Part shown: piece by piece, positions 6,256 to 6,462 of the stretch
Layout: the number at the start of each line of letters is the position of its first letter
Position numbering within the stretch: the first letter of the stretch is position 1
Made by a program: the position numbers and the translations under genes
Notes under the pieces: model-generated
What the model was told of the DNA's origin: nothing
Databases searched by the model: none
The model's input: only the letters and a program-made list of their open reading frames with translations
NCBI GenBank assembly: GCA_023265495.1
Contig: JAHFTP010000060.1
Span: 2,314-8,775, forward strand
Reading direction: 5' to 3'
Length of the DNA: 6,462 nucleotides
From: Chlamydiota bacterium
GTDB lineage: Bacteria; Chlamydiota; Chlamydiia; Chlamydiales; Rhabdochlamydiaceae

Positions 6256-6462
6256 ATGCAAAATAGCACGCCCTTTCCCATTATAGACCTTCACTGCGAT
6301 TTACTCTACTACCTGCAAAGAGAAGCGAGCAGAACACCTTTCGACTCACTATCGAGAGCTTCCTACCCGCAAATGCGCCAAGGCCATGTCGCCATGCAAA
6401 CGCTTGCCATTTACGCCGGTAGCAGCAAAGAAGAGTCTCTGAAAACCAAAAAACAAGTTTCT
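6256..6462 (+). CDS. M19 (membrane/renal) dipeptidase, 5' part only
   Basis: The first 69 codons are present and the gene runs off the window end; complete members are usually over 300 residues. The visible part starts with IIDLHCDLLYYL at 9-20, where His13 and Asp15 form the HxD zinc-ligand pair that opens the amidohydrolase-type barrel of peptidase family M19. The stretch QMRQGHVAMQTLAIYA (39-54) matches the next conserved strand, commonly seen as RxGxVGxQ followed by a hydrophobic strand. M19 enzymes hydrolyse dipeptides, including some with a D-residue at the C-terminal position. There is no signal peptide, so it should be cytoplasmic and might recycle dipeptides taken up from the host. 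It sits 9 bp after glyQS in the same frame and probably depends on the glyQS promoter. The remaining zinc ligands lie outside the window. Confidence 0.8.
   Translation, partial: MQNSTPFPIIDLHCDLLYYLQREASRTPFDSLSRASYPQMRQGHVAMQTLAIYAGSSKEESLKTKKQVS

Noticed and set aside
1..6462. Mobile elements, CRISPR arrays, tRNA or rRNA genes
   Set aside because: No transposase or integrase motifs, terminal repeats, regularly spaced repeats or RNA-gene signatures were seen; almost all of the window is accounted for by five protein genes.

Overview
The window most likely comes from a chlamydia-related bacterium (phylum Chlamydiota). The main evidence is a glycyl-tRNA synthetase in which the alpha and beta chains are fused into one protein, as in Chlamydia. 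Its N-terminal wording (QGCIIHQG, EVGAGTFNPATFL) reads as chlamydial, and a pgsA-type gene lies close by, as I recall for glyQS in C. trachomatis. Base composition is moderate and somewhat AT-rich. Genus cannot be decided from the sequence alone.

Layout: (1) 1-86 is a short upstream region with a weak candidate promoter and a good Shine-Dalgarno. (2) 87-1652, plus strand, is an exported serine carboxypeptidase-like protein (peptidase S10). (3) 1649-1703 is a 10-bp perfect inverted repeat with a second hairpin nested inside it. (4) 1723-2310, plus, is a CDP-alcohol phosphatidyltransferase, probably phosphatidylglycerophosphate synthase, starting at TTG. (5) 2316-3122, minus, is a family 2-like glycosyltransferase convergent with pgsA, with 5 bp between the stop codons. 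(6) 3123-3213 is a divergent intergenic region with an A9 tract and a near-consensus sigma70-type promoter. (7) 3214-6246, plus, is fused glyQS. (8) 6256-6462, plus, is the 5' part of an M19 (membrane/renal) dipeptidase gene, cut by the window end and probably translationally coupled to glyQS.

The genes are mostly housekeeping: translation (glyQS), anionic phospholipid synthesis (pgsA) and peptide breakdown (S10 and M19 peptidases), plus one envelope-type glycosyltransferase of unknown acceptor. There are two likely plus-strand transcription units (S10-pgsA and glyQS-dipeptidase), separated by the minus-strand glycosyltransferase gene.

No mobile element, CRISPR array, tRNA or rRNA was seen, and no clearly new multi-gene system. 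The points most worth a second look are the start of glyQS (possible near-leaderless mRNA), the nested inverted repeat before pgsA, the altered metal-binding motif of the glycosyltransferase, and an exported S10 peptidase in a chlamydia-like genome. All four complete genes end in TAG.
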